DNA of 64,000 bases from Actinopolyspora alba (GTDB lineage: Bacteria > Actinomycetota > Actinomycetes > Mycobacteriales > Pseudonocardiaceae). Below the pieces are notes generated by a model. It had not been told where the DNA came from and ran no database searches. It saw only the letters and a program-made list of their open reading frames with translations. Below are positions 63,423 through 64,000 of the stretch, piece after piece. Positions within the stretch are counted from its first letter, which is position 1, and the number at the start of each line of letters is the position of its first letter. A program made the position numbers and the translations under genes. The DNA is taken from assembly GCF_900112765.1 (NCBI RefSeq), contig NZ_FOMZ01000005.1, positions 1-64,000 on the forward strand. The letters run 5' to 3'.

Positions 63423-63841
63423 CAGAAGTCACCACCCTCGCGGGACACGATCTTGCACTTCATCGGAAGCTTGTGGACCGCGCGCCTCAGTGCCTCGTAA
63501 GCGATCTTTTCGTTCGGGTAGTTCAGCTCGAAAACCACCCGGCCCGGCTTGACGTTGGCGATCCAGTACTCCGGCGAACCCTTACCGGACCCCATGCGGG
63601 TCTCGGCGGGCTTCTTGGTCAGCGGGCGGTCCGGGAAGATGTTGATCCACACCTTGCCGCCACGCTTGACGTGCCGGGTGATCGCGATACGGGCCGACTC
63701 GATCTGCCGGTTGGTCACGTAGGCGTGTTCCAGCGCCTGGATGCCGTACTCGCCGAAGTTGATCCGGGTGCCGCCCTTGGCGAAGCCCTTACGCTTCGGC
63801 GCGTGGCTCTTGCGCCACCTGACCTTGCGTGGGACGAGCAC
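63422..63841 (-). CDS. rplP: 50S ribosomal protein L16
   Basis: 139 residues from GTG 63841: [55 protein letters not shown]. Near the A site of the ribosome. Confidence 0.97.
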   Translation of the reverse strand: MLVPRKVRWRKSHAPKRKGFAKGGTRINFGEYGIQALEHAYVTNRQIESARIAITRHVKRGGKVWINIFPDRPLTKKPAETRMGSGKGSPEYWIANVKPGRVVFELNYPNEKIAYEALRRAVHKLPMKCKIVSREGGDF

Positions 63842-63844
63842 TTG

Positions 63845-64000
63845 TCAGTCCTCCGTCTTCTCATCAGCGTGCGGCTCGCTGACAGCCGGAGCGTTCGCGG
63901 CGGCGGCGTCCGTCGCCGTCTGCTCCTGCTGCGGGCTCTCCGCGGAGCCACCGGACTTACCGCCCTTGGCTGCGGCACGGCCACCCTCGGTGCCCACGTT
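63845..64000 (-). CDS. rpsC: 30S ribosomal protein S3, C-terminal end only
   Basis: The last 51 codons before the stop; the rest lies right of the window. Reads NVGTEGGRAAAKGGKSGGSA, then a Gln/Glu/Ala-rich tail ending ADEKTED. Such variable acidic tails close rpsC in actinobacteria; position before rplP supports the call. Confidence 0.85.
   Translation of the reverse strand, partial: NVGTEGGRAAAKGGKSGGSAESPQQEQTATDAAAANAPAVSEPHADEKTED

Noticed and set aside
1-64000. tRNA, rRNA, insertion sequences or transposase genes
   Set aside because: Looked for T-loop-like GGTTCGANTCC stretches and transposase motifs on both strands; none convincing was found by eye. A tRNAscan/Infernal run would settle it.

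Overview
This window looks like a chromosomal segment of a high-GC actinomycete. GTG and TTG starts, GTGA/ATGA four-base gene overlaps, DUF5753/DUF397 and DUF5313 genes, zinc-type S14 and L36, and an ESX-4 type VII secretion locus all point there. My guess is Pseudonocardiales (Actinopolyspora/Saccharopolyspora-like); this is inference, not a database result. The backbone is collinear with the mycobacterial segment tsaE-alr-nnr-glmS-glmM-rpsI-rplM-ESX-4-truA-rplQ-rpoA-rpsD-rpsK-rpsM-rpmJ-infA and runs on into map-adk-secY and the spc and S10 ribosomal operons, nearly all on the minus strand.

Layout. 1-6 kb: end of ispG, an acyltransferase-like membrane protein, a DUF574-type methyltransferase, a cold-shock protein with a MerR-like regulator, and a WYL regulator divergent from an FAD oxidoreductase. 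7.6-16.3 kb is accessory: an AT-richer secreted protein, a three-gene ABC exporter, three overlapping Cys-rich genes, an XRE-DUF397 pair, a four-repeat type I-E-like CRISPR array without cas genes, and a RelE/Phd module with a phased operator. 16.3-31.2 kb: tsaE, an alpha/beta hydrolase, alr, nnr, glmS, a serine-less hydrolase homologue, a cluster of probable type VII-related proteins, and glmM. 31.5-47.1 kb: rplM-rpsI followed by a full ESX-4 locus (esxU, esxT, an Hsp70-like/membrane fusion, eccC, eccD, mycP, eccB, eccE and an unrecognised partner gene). 47.3-64 kb: a DUF559/AbiEi-like protein, truA-rplQ-rpoA, infA operon, a lone methyltransferase, map-adk-secY, and ribosomal genes from rplO to the end of rpsC.

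How the genes fit together. GlmS, GlmM and Alr feed peptidoglycan precursors; IspG feeds isoprenoids. The ESX-4 genes make a membrane secretion machine (EccB, C, D, E plus mycosin) with WXG100 substrates. The cluster at 25.7-29.8 kb, next to glmM, encodes proteins that resemble further substrates or chaperone-like partners. The most unusual non-coding signal is a 16-bp palindrome, consensus GATTTCTCGCGAAATC, present in five intergenic clusters (12 good copies and one degenerate) with centre spacings close to whole helical turns.
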